Assembly: GCF_022271435.1 (NCBI RefSeq)
Contig: NZ_JAFIQY010000003.1
Span: forward strand, 368,833-432,832
Length of the DNA stretch: 64,000 bases
From: Streptomyces monomycini
GTDB lineage: Bacteria > Actinomycetota > Actinomycetes > Streptomycetales > Streptomycetaceae
Reading direction: 5' to 3'
Shown: positions 63,796-64,000 of the stretch, piece by piece
Layout: each line of letters opens with the position of its first letter
Numbering within the stretch: the stretch's first letter is position 1
Notes under the pieces: model-generated
The model's input: only the letters and a program-made list of their open reading frames with translations
Told to the model about the DNA's origin: nothing
The model's database searches: none
Program-made: the position numbers and the translations under genes

Positions 63796-64000
63796 GGTGG
63801 GAGGGGCCGGAGCTGAGGGCGGGGCGGCGGGGGCGGAACCGGTGGGGTTTGGGGTGGTAGGGGCGGGACCGGTGGGATTCGGAGCGGTGGGGGTGGGTGG
63901 CCTACGGGTGCGCGCTTGCACTCCCCCACCGGGGGTTTACCCGGGTAGAGCCGAGCGGAATCCGGGTCGCTTGGGGTTCGGGGCTTGGCGTGGGGGTGGG

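Noticed and set aside
63796..64000. Gene in the last 205 bases
   Set aside because: G-rich low-complexity sequence (GGGGTGGG runs) with no coding frame.

Overview
The window is a contiguous piece of a Streptomyces chromosome, or that of a very close relative. The DNA is very GC-rich with strong third-position GC bias, and the genes carry several Streptomyces hallmarks: an SsgA-like sporulation protein, a Streptomyces-subtilisin-inhibitor-like protein, DasR-type dre operators upstream of GlcNAc PTS permeases, an XRE/DUF397 pair and a rare TTA codon. From memory, the gene order rdgB - rph - nagF/nagE1/nagE2 - cysM/cysO - mec - DUF2017 - clpS - nicotinate PRTase - ssgG - hppD - lrp resembles the SCO29xx region of S. 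coelicolor. No database comparison was made.

Layout, left end: a 5'-truncated MHS-type transporter (1-1337); two overlapping HNH endonuclease genes running into an unusual leucine-like tRNA; then rdgB, a lipoprotein, a 54-residue membrane protein and rph on the minus strand. The GlcNAc phosphotransferase genes nagF (EIIB), nagE1 and nagE2 (EIIC) follow, with three dre-like operators. Next are an MBL-fold hydrolase and a membrane-anchored PemK/MazF-like protein.

Middle left: a sulfur block (cysO-cysM behind a 37-residue cysteine leader peptide; the JAMM protease gene mec lies 4.7 kb away). Between them sits a vitamin B12 uptake operon (binding protein, permease, ATPase and an FhuF-like 2Fe-2S protein) headed by a cobalamin riboswitch. 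An amino-acid permease, DUF2017, clpS, nicotinate phosphoribosyltransferase and nicotinamidase follow, then a large secreted M6 metalloprotease, two RDD membrane proteins and ssgG.

Middle right: VOC protein, disulfide-reductase-like flavoprotein, L7/L12-like membrane protein, FAD-linked oxidase, then hppD divergent from an Lrp/AsnC regulator with two palindromes between them. The regulator leads into a four-gene osmoprotectant-type ABC transporter. After it come an S16 (Lon-like) protease without an evident PDZ domain, an IclR regulator, a DEAH-type helicase, an MFS exporter and an alpha/beta hydrolase with an aspartate nucleophile. A tRNA-Cys is followed by a small accessory block: three coupled tiny genes, an XRE/DUF5753 regulator and DUF397.

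Right end: a three-subunit xanthine-dehydrogenase-like molybdoenzyme with an unusually long N-terminal extension on the iron-sulfur subunit and no glutamate at the usual catalytic position. Then come a GH20 hexosaminidase and a sugar ABC transporter, a secreted SSI-family inhibitor with lysine at P1, DUF3039, an MFS transporter, an internally duplicated small protein and a LysR regulator. Amino-sugar use is a theme (nag PTS at one end, hexosaminidase plus sugar ABC at the other). Most of the window is conserved core chromosome; the accessory-looking parts are the HNH/tRNA segment and the block after tRNA-Cys.
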